This document shows, piece by piece, positions 1-8,680 of a stretch of 64,000 bases of DNA (positions are counted from its first letter, which is position 1; each line of letters opens with the position of its first letter). The DNA is from Chitinophaga sp. YR573. Its GTDB lineage: Bacteria > Bacteroidota > Bacteroidia > Chitinophagales > Chitinophagaceae. Where the stretch lies: the NCBI RefSeq assembly GCF_900110995.1, contig NZ_FOJF01000001.1, positions 1,257,199 through 1,321,198 on the forward strand, in the 5' to 3' direction. The translations under genes were made by a program, and so were the position numbers. The notes beneath the pieces are model-generated. The model was not told the origin of the DNA. It did no database searches and saw only the letters and a list, made by a program, of their open reading frames with translations.

Positions 1-1273
1 AAAAGTCTGTTACCAGTCTGCCATACCATTCAGCAGCACGTTTGAAATCGCGGATACCTTTGAATGATTCAGCTACACTTCTGTATTTTTCAACATCCTT
101 GGCGGTATCAGATAAAGCATATTTTTCCAGGTATAAAGATGCCAGAGAGTCATTGATAACAGCCTGGGCAGAATCTTTGGTTTTAGCCTGGTAGATAGCG
201 CTTAACAATTTGTAATCGTTAGGCTGCAGTTTGCTTTCCCCTACGCTTTTTACATAACTTTCAATGATTTGTTTACCGGTAGCGGTATCACCTTTCTGCA
301 GATAAGCATCTGTCAGCAACAGGGTGAATTTATCTTTATAACCTTCTGTAGCAGTTGGCAATACAGCCTTAGCCTTAGCGATAGCTGCATCATAGTCTTT
401 CTTGTAGAAAGAGATAGCAGCCAGGTTATATTCATTTTCCAGTTTACCTGCGCCTTCACCTACGATAGCCATATAGCTTTCGAGATATTTAGATGCATTT
501 TCCAGGGAAAACTGTGCTTTGGTTTTAGTAATGTAAAACTGGTACAGTTCGTAGAAAGCAGGTGCATACTGAGGGTCCATGTTGGTAGCTTTGGTGAAAT
601 CGTTCACCGCATCCTGCAACAATTTGGCATTATAGTTTACCAGACCTTCTTTCATTACTGCTTCTGCCCTGTTTGGTTCCAGTTCCAGTGCCTTATCATA
701 GGTTGTAATGGCTTTACCACCATTTTCACCACCCAGCTGACGGTAAGCGTCACCCAGTTCGATATAGTCAACAGCCTTAGGCGTGTATACTTCTTTCTTT
801 TTACGGCCTTCGTTATTCAGCAATTTCTCCATTACGCTGAGTGCGTAACCGCGGTCACCACCTTTAATATCCGCACTTGCATCAGCAATTGCACGGGCAA
901 CATCTCCATCACGGCCTTGTGTAGCAGCGCTGGCAGCTTCAAATTTTTGTTTGGCAGCAGCAGCATCCCCTTTCAGCAGGTCCAGGCGGCCTAAACCTAC
1001 CTGTAACAAAGAAGAAGTAGGAACTGCCTGTAATCCTTTCTGGAAAACAGCAGCAGCACCAGCCTGATCATTCATTCCCAGAAGAGCAATCCCCTGGTAG
1101 TAATATGCTTTATCTTCAGTAGGTTTAGCAGTAATTACCTTGTCAAAATCTTGTTTGGCTGTTTCATACTTACCATAATACAGGTCTTTCAATCCATCAT
1201 CTACGGATTGGGCCATTGCGCCGTTTGAGGCGACACATAACATGGCTACGATTAAACTTTTCCGTCTGGTCAT
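1..1273 (-). CDS. TPR-repeat secreted protein (3' end outside window)
   Basis: The reading frame opens at an ATG and runs 424 codons to the window edge without a stop, so the C-terminus is missing. It begins with a signal peptide (MTRRKSLIVAMLCVASNGAMAQ) that ends in an Ala-x-Ala-like cleavage site. The rest is helical with repeated TPR-type units, for example segments like YYGKYETAKQDFDKVI and AITTYDKALELEPNRAEAV. TPR arrays bind partner proteins; in the cell envelope they often serve assembly or transport complexes. It is the last visible gene of a minus-strand run after the PstS-like lipoprotein (46-nt gap) and the small membrane protein, so co-transcription is likely. The exact role is unknown. 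Confidence 0.85.
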   Translation of the reverse strand, partial: MTRRKSLIVAMLCVASNGAMAQSVDDGLKDLYYGKYETAKQDFDKVITAKPTEDKAYYYQGIALLGMNDQAGAAAVFQKGLQAVPTSSLLQVGLGRLDLLKGDAAAAKQKFEAASAATQGRDGDVARAIADASADIKGGDRGYALSVMEKLLNNEGRKKKEVYTPKAVDYIELGDAYRQLGGENGGKAITTYDKALELEPNRAEAVMKEGLVNYNAKLLQDAVNDFTKATNMDPQYAPAFYELYQFYITKTKAQFSLENASKYLESYMAIVGEGAGKLENEYNLAAISFYKKDYDAAIAKAKAVLPTATEGYKDKFTLLLTDAYLQKGDTATGKQIIESYVKSVGESKLQPNDYKLLSAIYQAKTKDSAQAVINDSLASLYLEKYALSDTAKDVEKYRSVAESFKGIRDFKRAAEWYGRLVTDF

Positions 1274-1319
1274 GAGCACTCCGGTTTTAAAATTTTAGTT
1301 GTGTTAGTTTTTTCAATCC

Positions 1320-2240
1320 TTACTTTAAATTAGCCTCCCTGAAAACAATGTTCAACCTCGCAGGGAACAATCTGAATTTCCCAATTAATGTCTGTCCTTC
1401 ATAACTTCCCAGGAAGGTGGCAAAGCCTGATCCCAATCCGGAGTAAGGTTCTTTTAAACAAAAGAAGAATCCTCTCTTCAGTGGGTACGATCCCAGAGCG
1501 ATATATGCCTGATATGGTTTTACAAATTCCGAACCATAATCTGCACGCACCTTCACTACGTTCACCTTACTGTTAAATTCTATAGAGGTAGAGTCGTTTG
1601 GATCAGAGATCCAGCTCACCCCTATTACTCCCAGTGCATTTGGCATTTTAGCCACATAATCAACCACTTCGGGATTAGTTTTTGCAGCCATTACACTGGC
1701 CGGCAATGGTTTTCCCTGATTGATTGAGTCGCGGATAAATCTTACAGTACTCGAATTCTGATTGTCAAAAACAATCTGCCATTTCTTTTCTGTTTCGCTA
1801 CCGTCCATAATTTTACGTAACTGGTCCATAGTGAGGATAGAGTCCGGATTACTCTTATTAGTAATCAGCGCTACCCCGTCCCATGCCAGTAACATACTTT
1901 GCGGCGTTATTTTCAGTTCCTGAAAGAACCCTTTCTCCTTCTCATTGAAGTCCCGCGTTACAATTACCAGGCGGGCACTATCTGCCAGCAGGTCCTTAAA
2001 GCAATCAGCTTCAGGTTTGTATTCCGCAATAATGTGGGCCTTCGGATATAATGATTCAAATACTTTTATCTCTGATGTTAAAAGTGGCTTATAGGTTTCG
2101 TCTACACTGATACGGATAGTTCCGGACGTTGGCGTGTCCCTTTCCGCTTCTGATTTCGACTCTCCGCATGATGCCAGCATAGTTGCGGTTGCTAACAGTG
2201 CGATATAAGCCTTGTTCCATTTAATTAACCTGGTAAACAT
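1320..2240 (-). CDS. PstS-like periplasmic substrate-binding lipoprotein
   Basis: A 306-residue protein with a lipoprotein signal: a basic, hydrophobic N-terminus ends in the lipobox LASC (Cys about 25). The body matches the PstS/PBP-like fold: GTIRISVDETYKPLL near the start, then a VIVTRDFNEKE segment and AWDGVALITNKSNPDSILTM, the hinge pattern seen in phosphate-type binding proteins. In many Bacteroidota such a gene sits with TonB/ExbBD and TPR genes. Here it lies 10 nt after a small membrane protein and just before the TPR protein. No PstCAB transporter genes are present, so phosphate uptake is not shown. A role as an envelope sensor or binding protein is an inference. Confidence 0.8.
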   Translation of the reverse strand: MFTRLIKWNKAYIALLATATMLASCGESKSEAERDTPTSGTIRISVDETYKPLLTSEIKVFESLYPKAHIIAEYKPEADCFKDLLADSARLVIVTRDFNEKEKGFFQELKITPQSMLLAWDGVALITNKSNPDSILTMDQLRKIMDGSETEKKWQIVFDNQNSSTVRFIRDSINQGKPLPASVMAAKTNPEVVDYVAKMPNALGVIGVSWISDPNDSTSIEFNSKVNVVKVRADYGSEFVKPYQAYIALGSYPLKRGFFFCLKEPYSGLGSGFATFLGSYEGQTLIGKFRLFPARLNIVFREANLK

Positions 2241-2250
2241 AGCTCTTCGG

Positions 2251-2496
2251 TTAGTCCTTGTTAAAAAATGTATTCTTTACTCCTCTATATACACGGAAAA
2301 GGCCATAAGCAATCAGCACCCCTCCCAAAACATTTAAAATGGTTTGCGATACTTCAAAGTGTCCCATATTGAACCTTTGAGCAAAGCATGCATACAGTCC
2401 AAAGAGTATAAAAAATATACCTCTTAATAATTCTCCCAGCGGCCGGTAATCTATTCCTTTCCGCCTGTTTTCCGTTCTTTCGTGTTCCATCTGCAT
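2251..2496 (-). CDS. Small membrane protein, two predicted TM segments
   Basis: An 81-residue protein. It has a charged N-terminus (about 24 residues with many Arg/Glu), one hydrophobic segment around residues 28-42 (GIFFILFGLYACFA) and a second around 52-68 (ILNVLGGVLIAYGLFRVY), then a basic tail. This suggests a two-pass inner-membrane protein. It is the first gene of a minus-strand run; the PstS-like gene follows after 10 nt, so an operon is likely. I do not recognise a named family. A start at the second Met (residue 3) is also possible. Confidence 0.65.
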   Translation of the reverse strand: MQMEHERTENRRKGIDYRPLGELLRGIFFILFGLYACFAQRFNMGHFEVSQTILNVLGGVLIAYGLFRVYRGVKNTFFNKD

Positions 2497-2841
2497 TGTT
2501 GCGAATTACAAGTATACAAAAAAAAATTTCTAAACAAATACCTGTTCTTTTAGAAGAATATCAAAAAAAACAGGGCACTTATGTAAACATAATCCCCTAA
2601 ATCCGCTACTACAGCAGATTTCATAACCGTCACCCTCACACATATTAATCAAATCAATCTACAGATTATTATCCACTAACTTGTTAAAGGCATGTTAAAT
2701 ACTATAATTCCGTCCTCCGCATTACAGGTATATACGCATAAAGTGAAGGTATAGTATCACTATATAGATGCAAAAAGTAAAATTTTCCATAAAGTACCGG
2801 GGTGGCGAATCTCCCTAAAATCCTGTAGGTTTGCGCAAATT
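2497..2841. other. Intergenic region between divergent genes
   Basis: An AT-rich 345-bp stretch between the small membrane protein (minus) and the phosphatase (plus). It must hold both promoters. I can only point to the phosphatase -7 box at its right end. There is a poly-A run next to the minus-strand gene. I see no RNA gene or convincing ORF. Confidence 0.6.
2826..2833 (+). promoter_or_regulatory. Bacteroidetes -7 box (TAGGTTTG) for phosphatase-hisS
   Basis: The motif matches TAnnTTTG exactly and ends 8 nt before the ATG, so the predicted mRNA leader is only a few nucleotides. No clear TTTG -33 element was found at the expected distance. It would drive the phosphatase and hisS together. 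Confidence 0.5.
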
Positions 2842-3270
2842 ATGAAGGTTTTAATGGTATGCCTCGGCAATATTTGCCGCTCGCCGCTGGCAGAAGGTAT
2901 TTTAAGGCACCTGGCCCCTGACTGGGAAATAGATTCCGCCGGTACAGGCAGCTGGCATGTGGGAGATCCTCCGGACAGGCGGTCTGTTGCGGTGGCACGC
3001 CGCCATGGTATTGACATTTCTGATTTGAGAGGCAGACAATTCCAGACTTCTGATTATGACGAGTTTGACCGCATTTACGTAATGGATGTGGATAACTACC
3101 GCGATGTAATACGTAAAGCACGTACCGATGCAGATAAAGCCAAAGTACAGCTGCTGCTTGATAACCAGCAATCTGTACCCGACCCCTGGTACGATGATGC
3201 ACTCTTTGAACCAGTGTATAATATGATCTACAAAGCCTGCGAAAAAATAATTAATAATACTGAACGATAA
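2842..3270 (+). CDS. Low-molecular-weight protein-tyrosine phosphatase
   Basis: A 142-residue member of the LMW-PTP family (arsenate-reductase-like fold), which hydrolyses phosphotyrosine or small phosphomonoesters in the cytoplasm. The signature C-x5-R-S loop is at the very start (C7 to R13 in CLGNICRS). The general-acid Asp motif DPWYDD lies near the C-terminus, as usual. The length is typical. Its stop overlaps the hisS start by one base (TAATG), so the two are translationally coupled. LMW-PTPs often act against tyrosine kinases of polysaccharide export, but no such genes are nearby, so the substrate is unknown. Confidence 0.93.
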   Translation: MKVLMVCLGNICRSPLAEGILRHLAPDWEIDSAGTGSWHVGDPPDRRSVAVARRHGIDISDLRGRQFQTSDYDEFDRIYVMDVDNYRDVIRKARTDADKAKVQLLLDNQQSVPDPWYDDALFEPVYNMIYKACEKIINNTER

Positions 3271-4619
3271 TGATAAAACCCAGTATACCAAAAGGTACCC
3301 GCGATTTCAGTCCTGTTGTGGTAAGAAAACGGCAATATATTTTCCAGACGATCCGTGAAACGTTCGAACTGTTTGGATTCCAGCCACTGGAAACTCCTTC
3401 CATGGAAAACCTGGATACGCTTACAGGAAAATATGGTGAGGAAGGTGATAAACTGATCTTCAAAATACTGGATAACGGAGATATATTCGGCCGCTCACAA
3501 CAAGCTAAAGATAGCCGTGAACTGGGCATTTTATTATGTGAGAAAGCATTACGCTACGACCTCACTATTCCTTTTGCACGTTATGTGGTAATGAACCAGA
3601 ATGAACTGGCATTACCTTTTAAACGTTACCAGATGCAACCAGTATGGCGTGCGGATAAGCCTCAGAAAGGCCGTTACCGCGAGTTCTATCAGTGTGATGC
3701 AGATGTGGTAGGAAGTAATTCCCTCTTAAACGAAATAGAATTACTACTGATATACGACCGCGTATTTACTAAACTGGGAATGAATGGTTATGAAGTACGT
3801 ATCAATAACCGTAAGATCCTTAGTGGATTAGCAGAAGTAATCGGCCAGCCATCTTTATTAACAGATATCACCATTGCTATCGATAAACTGGATAAAATAG
3901 GTATCGAAAAAGTAAAGGTAGAATTACAGGAACGTGGTCTTTCCGACACCGAAATTATTACCATTGAGAGCTTCCTGAAAATTGACGGCAGTAATGAGGA
4001 GAAATTACAACAGCTTGGTGTATTATTACAGCAATCTGCCACAGGTCTTAAAGGCATTGAAGAAATTTCTTATGTCCTGCATACCCAACCTGCTGCATTC
4101 AAAACAACACCCATCCTGGACGTAACACTTGCCCGCGGTCTGAACTACTACACAGGTATGATCGTGGAAGTAAAAGCGCCTGCTACCGTTAAAATGGGCA
4201 GCATCGGCGGCGGTGGTCGTTACGATGATCTCACCGGCTTATTCGGATTACCAGGCCTTTCCGGCGTAGGTATTTCCTTCGGTGTAGACAGAATCTACGA
4301 TGTGCTGGAAGAACTACAATTATTCCCTGCTACTGCACAACAAAGTACCCAGGTATTATTCTTCAACCTCGACGCCAATACATCTGCTACTGCATTCAAT
4401 ATGCTGATGCAACTGCGCGAAAGAGGCATTGCATCTGAATTATTCCACGAACCCGCCAAGATGGATAAACAAATGAAATACGCTAATAAACGCGGTATTC
4501 CATACGTGATCATCATGGGAGAAAGTGAAATACAGGAAGGTATGCTGAGTGTAAAGAATATGATAACAGGAGAACAGACAAAGATTAAAAAAGAGGAGTT
4601 AACAACATATTCATTCTGA
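3270..4619 (+). CDS. hisS: Histidyl-tRNA synthetase
   Basis: A 449-residue class II aminoacyl-tRNA synthetase that charges tRNA-His. Visible landmarks are the N-terminal PKGTRDFSP motif, class II motif 2 around FKRYQMQPVWRADKPQKGRY, the histidine-binding motif LARGLNYYTG and motif 3 region GGGGRYDDL...FGVDRI. A C-terminal anticodon-binding domain covers about residues 350-449. The length fits the family. It is coupled to the phosphatase by a 1-nt overlap and ends directly before a strong hairpin terminator. Confidence 0.97.
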   Translation: MIKPSIPKGTRDFSPVVVRKRQYIFQTIRETFELFGFQPLETPSMENLDTLTGKYGEEGDKLIFKILDNGDIFGRSQQAKDSRELGILLCEKALRYDLTIPFARYVVMNQNELALPFKRYQMQPVWRADKPQKGRYREFYQCDADVVGSNSLLNEIELLLIYDRVFTKLGMNGYEVRINNRKILSGLAEVIGQPSLLTDITIAIDKLDKIGIEKVKVELQERGLSDTEIITIESFLKIDGSNEEKLQQLGVLLQQSATGLKGIEEISYVLHTQPAAFKTTPILDVTLARGLNYYTGMIVEVKAPATVKMGSIGGGGRYDDLTGLFGLPGLSGVGISFGVDRIYDVLEELQLFPATAQQSTQVLFFNLDANTSATAFNMLMQLRERGIASELFHEPAKMDKQMKYANKRGIPYVIIMGESEIQEGMLSVKNMITGEQTKIKKEELTTYSF

Positions 4620-4620
4620 C

Positions 4621-4652
4621 AAAAAAGCCGCAGCTAATCACTGCGGCTTTTT
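4621..4652 (+). terminator. Intrinsic terminator after hisS
   Basis: A-run, then GCCGCAG, a 7-nt loop, CTGCGGC and a T-run. The perfect stem followed by TTTTT starts 2 nt after the hisS stop. The flanking A/T runs make it usable in both directions. Confidence 0.9.
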
Positions 4653-5232
4653 CATTTATACTTATACTTCTTTTCAAACATTTCTACTGCCAAAGAAATA
4701 TCCTTCAAATCCTCAGTTTCCTTTTTAGTAAGTTGGCAGATGTTGTTAATCATAAATACACTGCATCTGACTGTTTAGTTCTCTGATTTAGCTTTGGAAT
4801 ATGGGCTCAGCATTTGTTTTTCAATTTAACTTCACCTAATATTCACGTCAGATAAGGTGTATTTATCGATCAACAACATCTCGCGCGAAGATTATGTAAT
4901 CAAACTGATGCACTACCGCAGATGGGAACATACTTCTAAGAGCCTAAACTCTCTTGTAAACTCTTTATAACAGTGAGTAAACTACTATATAACAGGTATA
5001 TAAGCCCTATCTATATAGGTACGGCTTATATACCTGTTATATAGGGGTTATATACCTGAACGCACAGAGTATCAGTAGGTTATCAGTAGTAACTAATATC
5101 TCGATGCTTTTTTAATACTGATTATCAATACATTAAAATATAAGGGAAATTATTATAGCTGGGAATAGTAATGATTAATATAAAAAGGGGGGCTAAAAAA
5201 GCCCCCCTCTAATATTTAAAATTTAAAAAGTC
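4653..5232. other. Convergent intergenic region, gene-poor
   Basis: This 580-bp AT-rich stretch lies between convergent hisS and dsbD. It holds an inverted array of 11-bp units (listed separately) and a poly-G/C hairpin close to the dsbD end (GGGGGGC...GCCCCCC near 5186-5207, a likely dsbD terminator). Two tiny ORFs, one minus near 4652-4753 (33 codons) and one plus near 4857-4967 (36 codons), look weakly coding but match nothing I know; they could be remnants of lost genes. Confidence 0.55.
4982..5058. repeat. Inverted array of 11-bp units with 22-bp perfect arms
   Basis: Bases 4985-5006 are the exact reverse complement of 5023-5044, with a 16-nt centre. The region also reads as consecutive 11-mers: CAGGTATATAA-like units on the left and TTATATACCTG, TTATATAGGGG, TTATATACCTG on the right. 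The same design with other units is found near 59.6 kb, also between convergent genes. Confidence 0.8.
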
Positions 5233-7218
5233 TTATTTCTTAAACGCATCCAATCCGCATTTAAGCCATGCAGCATATGCTTTCGCATCCGGAGTATAAC
5301 CTACAGGTCTTGTCAGCAATTTCTCATCAGGACTTATCAGCACATAAAATGGTTGAGAGTTATTCACGAAGTTCTCAGTCTGCATAGTTGCATACTTATC
5401 CCCTATCGTTTTAATCTCTTTCTTATGGCCTGTATTAGTGGTGAACAGGAACTGCTCACTCTCAGGTAATAATTTGCGGTCATCCACATACAATGAAACC
5501 AGAATGTAATCCTTCTGAATCAGCACTTTCACTTCATCCTTAGGCCATACATTCTCTTCCATCTTACGGCAGTTTACACATGCCCAGCCAGTGAAGTCTA
5601 ACAGAACAGGTTTGTTCAGTTCTTTTGCCAGTTTTAACGCTTTATCATAATCATTAACCACATCCGCTTCCACACCTTTTCCTTTAGCCGCAGCCTCACC
5701 ATAAATGCTATAGCTAAGCGGTGGAGGGAATCCACTGATTAAGGCACGGTTAGCATATTTAGTATTGGTAACTCCAGGTATCAGGTAAATAGTAAATGCC
5801 AGGAAAATCAACGCCAGGATCAAACGGGGACGACTCACCTTTTTCAAAGGAGCATCATGCGGGAAACGGATCTTACCTAACAGGTATAATACAATCAGGA
5901 AACCTACTATGATCCAGATACCAAAGAATACTTCTCTTTTTAAGATGCCCCAATGTTTCACCAGGTCTGCATTAGACAGGAACTTGATAGCCATAGCTAT
6001 CTCCAGGAAACCTAATACAACCTTTACAGAGGTCAGCCAGCTACCGGATTTAGGCAATGAATTTAACCAGCCCGGGAACATCGCAAACAATGCAAACGGT
6101 AATGCCAGTGCAAATCCAAAACCTGCCATACCTACTGTCAGCTGAATAGCTCCACCATCCGTAGAAAGTGAACCTGCCAGCAGGGAACCAAGAATAGGTC
6201 CTGTGCAGGAGAAAGATACCAACGCTAATGTCAATGCCATGAAGAAGATACCAATAGTACCGCCTACGCTGGTTTTAGCATCTACTTTGCTGGCAAGACT
6301 ACTAGGCATTGTTATTTCAAAATAACCAAAGAAGGAAATGGCAAATACAATGAAAATAACAAAGAATGCCAGGTTCAGCCAGATGTTGGTAGAAATGTTA
6401 TTGAGGATTTCCGGATTCAGGGAATCCAGGAAATGGAAAGGTAAACTCAGTAATACGTAGATAAGGAAAATGAAGAAGCCGTACGTAACAGCATGCATGA
6501 TACCTTTCTTCTTGTCCTGGGATTTCTTGGTGAAGAATGATACCGTCAAAGGAATCATCGGGAATACACAAGGCGTAAGTAAAGCAATGAACCCACCCAG
6601 CATACCAAGAACAAACAGTCCCCACAAACTTTTCTTACCACCTTCATGTCCTACGCCTCCACAATCATTGATGGGATGTTCCAGGTCTATAGAAGTACGT
6701 TTGAGCGACTTCTCTGCATCAGCAGATGCTGCCTGTAAACCCGCAGCAACATTCACCAGGTTACCCGCAGCATCTACATTGAATTTAAACTTCACTTCTT
6801 CCGGACCTGCTACTTCTTCTCCTTTCAACGCCATATAATTCACGGCACCTTCCAGTTTCTTTACCGGACCATTTAATTTAACGGCTACCAGTAGTGATAC
6901 TTTGTCCTCGAAGTATTTAATTTCCAGGTTATCAAATAAAGCTTCTTTTTGTTTTTTCAGACTACCCTCTTCTGTAATACCTGTAATGGAAGCAGCGCTA
7001 TCCAATACTACACGTGTGTTTGGATCATCGTCCTTCATTGTAGTGGAAAACAATTTCCAACCCTTTTCCACTGTACCGTTCAGATGCAGCAGATATTCAT
7101 TCGTTCCTTTTTTCTCTGCGGTATATTCCCATTTAGCGACAACCGGAGCAGCAGTATCCTGTGCTTTAGCCCCGAAGGTTGCGGCGATAAGTATAATAAA
7201 CGTAAGCAACTGCTTCAT
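5233..7218 (-). CDS. dsbD: Thiol:disulfide interchange protein DsbD (N-domain lacks redox Cys)
   Basis: A 661-residue membrane protein that moves electrons from cytoplasmic thioredoxin to the periplasm. Layout: signal peptide (about 1-19), immunoglobulin-like N-domain (about 20-165), an eight-helix CcdA/DsbD core (about 195-480) with the redox pair in TPCVFPMIP and FSCTGPILG, and a C-terminal thioredoxin-like domain with WACVNC (near residue 550). The N-domain has Leu131 and Val136 where the family keeps two cysteines, so it cannot pass on electrons by itself. A separate 151-residue N-domain protein with both cysteines is encoded just upstream, and a long hairpin lies between the two genes. 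The pair probably works together. Confidence 0.93.
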   Translation of the reverse strand: MKQLLTFIILIAATFGAKAQDTAAPVVAKWEYTAEKKGTNEYLLHLNGTVEKGWKLFSTTMKDDDPNTRVVLDSAASITGITEEGSLKKQKEALFDNLEIKYFEDKVSLLVAVKLNGPVKKLEGAVNYMALKGEEVAGPEEVKFKFNVDAAGNLVNVAAGLQAASADAEKSLKRTSIDLEHPINDCGGVGHEGGKKSLWGLFVLGMLGGFIALLTPCVFPMIPLTVSFFTKKSQDKKKGIMHAVTYGFFIFLIYVLLSLPFHFLDSLNPEILNNISTNIWLNLAFFVIFIVFAISFFGYFEITMPSSLASKVDAKTSVGGTIGIFFMALTLALVSFSCTGPILGSLLAGSLSTDGGAIQLTVGMAGFGFALALPFALFAMFPGWLNSLPKSGSWLTSVKVVLGFLEIAMAIKFLSNADLVKHWGILKREVFFGIWIIVGFLIVLYLLGKIRFPHDAPLKKVSRPRLILALIFLAFTIYLIPGVTNTKYANRALISGFPPPLSYSIYGEAAAKGKGVEADVVNDYDKALKLAKELNKPVLLDFTGWACVNCRKMEENVWPKDEVKVLIQKDYILVSLYVDDRKLLPESEQFLFTTNTGHKKEIKTIGDKYATMQTENFVNNSQPFYVLISPDEKLLTRPVGYTPDAKAYAAWLKCGLDAFKK

Positions 7219-7246
7219 ATATATAATAGGCTTTAGAGACTTTGTA

Positions 7247-7301
7247 TTCTTCTAAACAATAAACGAGTTCTCTTGGAGAACTCGTTTATTGTTTAGAAGA
7301 A
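7247..7301 (-). terminator. 26-bp perfect hairpin between DsbD N-domain gene and dsbD
   Basis: Bases 7247-7272 are the exact reverse complement of 7276-7301, leaving a 3-nt loop. The stem is AT-rich at its base and GC-rich near the loop. No clear T-run follows on the minus strand, so it may be a partial terminator, a processing site or an mRNA-stabilising hairpin that sets the ratio of the two proteins. Confidence 0.65.
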
Positions 7302-7313
7302 CGTTATAATAGA

Positions 7314-7769
7314 TTATTTTCCTCCGACACTGATAGCAAAATCAACTTCTTTAGGTGGCAGACACTGGTGATCATCACATGTCATGAATTCTACCGTACC
7401 TTTTACCTTTGTAGCTGCCTTACCTTTTACAGTCACTTTCTGTATAAAGTCTACTTCGCCTTCATAATATTTCAGTTCAGAATCAAAGTTCTTGTCAAAT
7501 GCCTTGTGCAGTTTACCCACTTCTTCAATTTTACCGGTAGGTACAACTAAAGGGTTTTTACTGAGTTTGAAAGAAGTTGGTACCGGCCCCTCACCTGCTA
7601 CCTGTGCATAAAGATGCCAGCCACCATCAATATTGGCTGTCATGTGCAATTCATACGTAGTGGCATTAATCTTCTTGGAAGTAAAGCTCCACTTCACCGG
7701 GTTCTCTATTTGCGCACTCGCCAATACTGGCAGAGCAAGCAATAAGAATGCTGTCAATACTTTTTTCAT
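7314..7769 (-). CDS. Stand-alone periplasmic DsbD N-domain protein
   Basis: A 151-residue exported protein: signal peptide MKKVLTAFLLLALPVLASAQ, then one domain of the DsbD alpha (N-terminal) type. It ends with the conserved motif MTCDDHQCLPP, giving Cys131 and Cys136, the pair that receives electrons from the thioredoxin-like domain and passes them to periplasmic targets. Its sequence aligns without gaps around this motif to the N-domain of the downstream DsbD, where both Cys are replaced. It lies 95 nt upstream of dsbD on the same strand. Its likely role is a soluble electron carrier working in trans; this is inferred from motif loss and location. Confidence 0.85.
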   Translation of the reverse strand: MKKVLTAFLLLALPVLASAQIENPVKWSFTSKKINATTYELHMTANIDGGWHLYAQVAGEGPVPTSFKLSKNPLVVPTGKIEEVGKLHKAFDKNFDSELKYYEGEVDFIQKVTVKGKAATKVKGTVEFMTCDDHQCLPPKEVDFAISVGGK

Positions 7770-7819
7770 ACTGGTTTTTTTAACTGGTTGGTTGATTGAT
7801 TATTGGTGTAATGATCTTA

Positions 7820-8515
7820 TCAGTTATTGTTGTTGATCAGGCTCTGGAAAATCAGCTGACCATCTGTATTTCCCAATACAGAACTGGTAGCTCTTTCCGG
7901 ATGTGGCATCATACCAAATACATTACGCGTACTGTTACAGATTCCTGCAATGTTACGCATAGCTCCATTTGGATTGGCAGCATCTACTACATTACCGAAC
8001 TCATCGCAATAACGGAAAAGGATCTGATTGTTGGCAAACAACCCTTCCAGTGTGGCTTCGTCAGCATAATAACGGCCTTCACCATGTGCTACCGGAATCA
8101 TCAACGGACGACCGGTTACATCTTTGGTCATGGCAGCTACGGTATTTTCACTCTTCAGGAAGATATTCTTGCATACAAACTGCTGGTTGCCATTCTGTAA
8201 CAGCGCTCCTGGCAGTAAACCAGCTTCGCAGAGGATCTGGAAACCATTGCAGATACCAATCACACGACCACCTTTATTGGCGAACTCTATTACACTCTGC
8301 ATCATCGGACTGAAACGTGCAATCGCACCACAGCGCAGATAATCACCATAAGAGAACCCACCCGGCAGTACAATGCAATCTTCTTTGCTGAACTTACTCA
8401 GGTCTTTGTCCTTATGCCATAACTCTATTACTTCCTGACCAAGGTCATTACGTAATGAATCTATCATATCATGGTCACAGTTAGAGCCCGGGAAGGTGAC
8501 AACGCCAAATTTCAT
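7820..8515 (-). CDS. purQ: Phosphoribosylformylglycinamidine synthase subunit I
   Basis: A 231-residue class I glutamine amidotransferase that supplies ammonia for step 4 of purine synthesis (FGAR to FGAM) together with PurL and PurS. The start MKFGVVTFPGSNCDHD is typical of PurQ. The nucleophile is Cys89 in the GICNGFQ elbow, and the His/Glu partners are in the C-terminal PHPERA motif. Purl-type synthases in many bacteria are one large chain; a separate PurQ implies the small PurL/PurS form in this genome. It is 50 nt upstream of the DsbD N-domain gene on the same strand; a functional link is not evident. Confidence 0.96.
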   Translation of the reverse strand: MKFGVVTFPGSNCDHDMIDSLRNDLGQEVIELWHKDKDLSKFSKEDCIVLPGGFSYGDYLRCGAIARFSPMMQSVIEFANKGGRVIGICNGFQILCEAGLLPGALLQNGNQQFVCKNIFLKSENTVAAMTKDVTGRPLMIPVAHGEGRYYADEATLEGLFANNQILFRYCDEFGNVVDAANPNGAMRNIAGICNSTRNVFGMMPHPERATSSVLGNTDGQLIFQSLINNNN

Positions 8516-8680
8516 ACCTAATTAATTGAATTTTATGATCTAAAATATTAATTCCAGCTTCAATCCGGTAAAATAACGGTTTAAACCATTGTACGAAATT
8601 ACCGGAAAAGCTACAAAATTACTGCGCCGTCCGCACATTTCAATGGCCGTTCATCCGGTTTTAACAAATGCTACAAGTGA

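Noticed and set aside
269-994. 241-codon plus-strand ORF
   Set aside because: It is the antisense shadow of the TPR gene; its product is rich in Phe/Cys/Ile as antisense frames usually are.
4652-4753. 33-codon minus-strand ORF MINNICQLTKKETEDLKDIS
   Set aside because: Reads like protein, but too short and directly beside a terminator; could be a remnant, not annotated as a gene.
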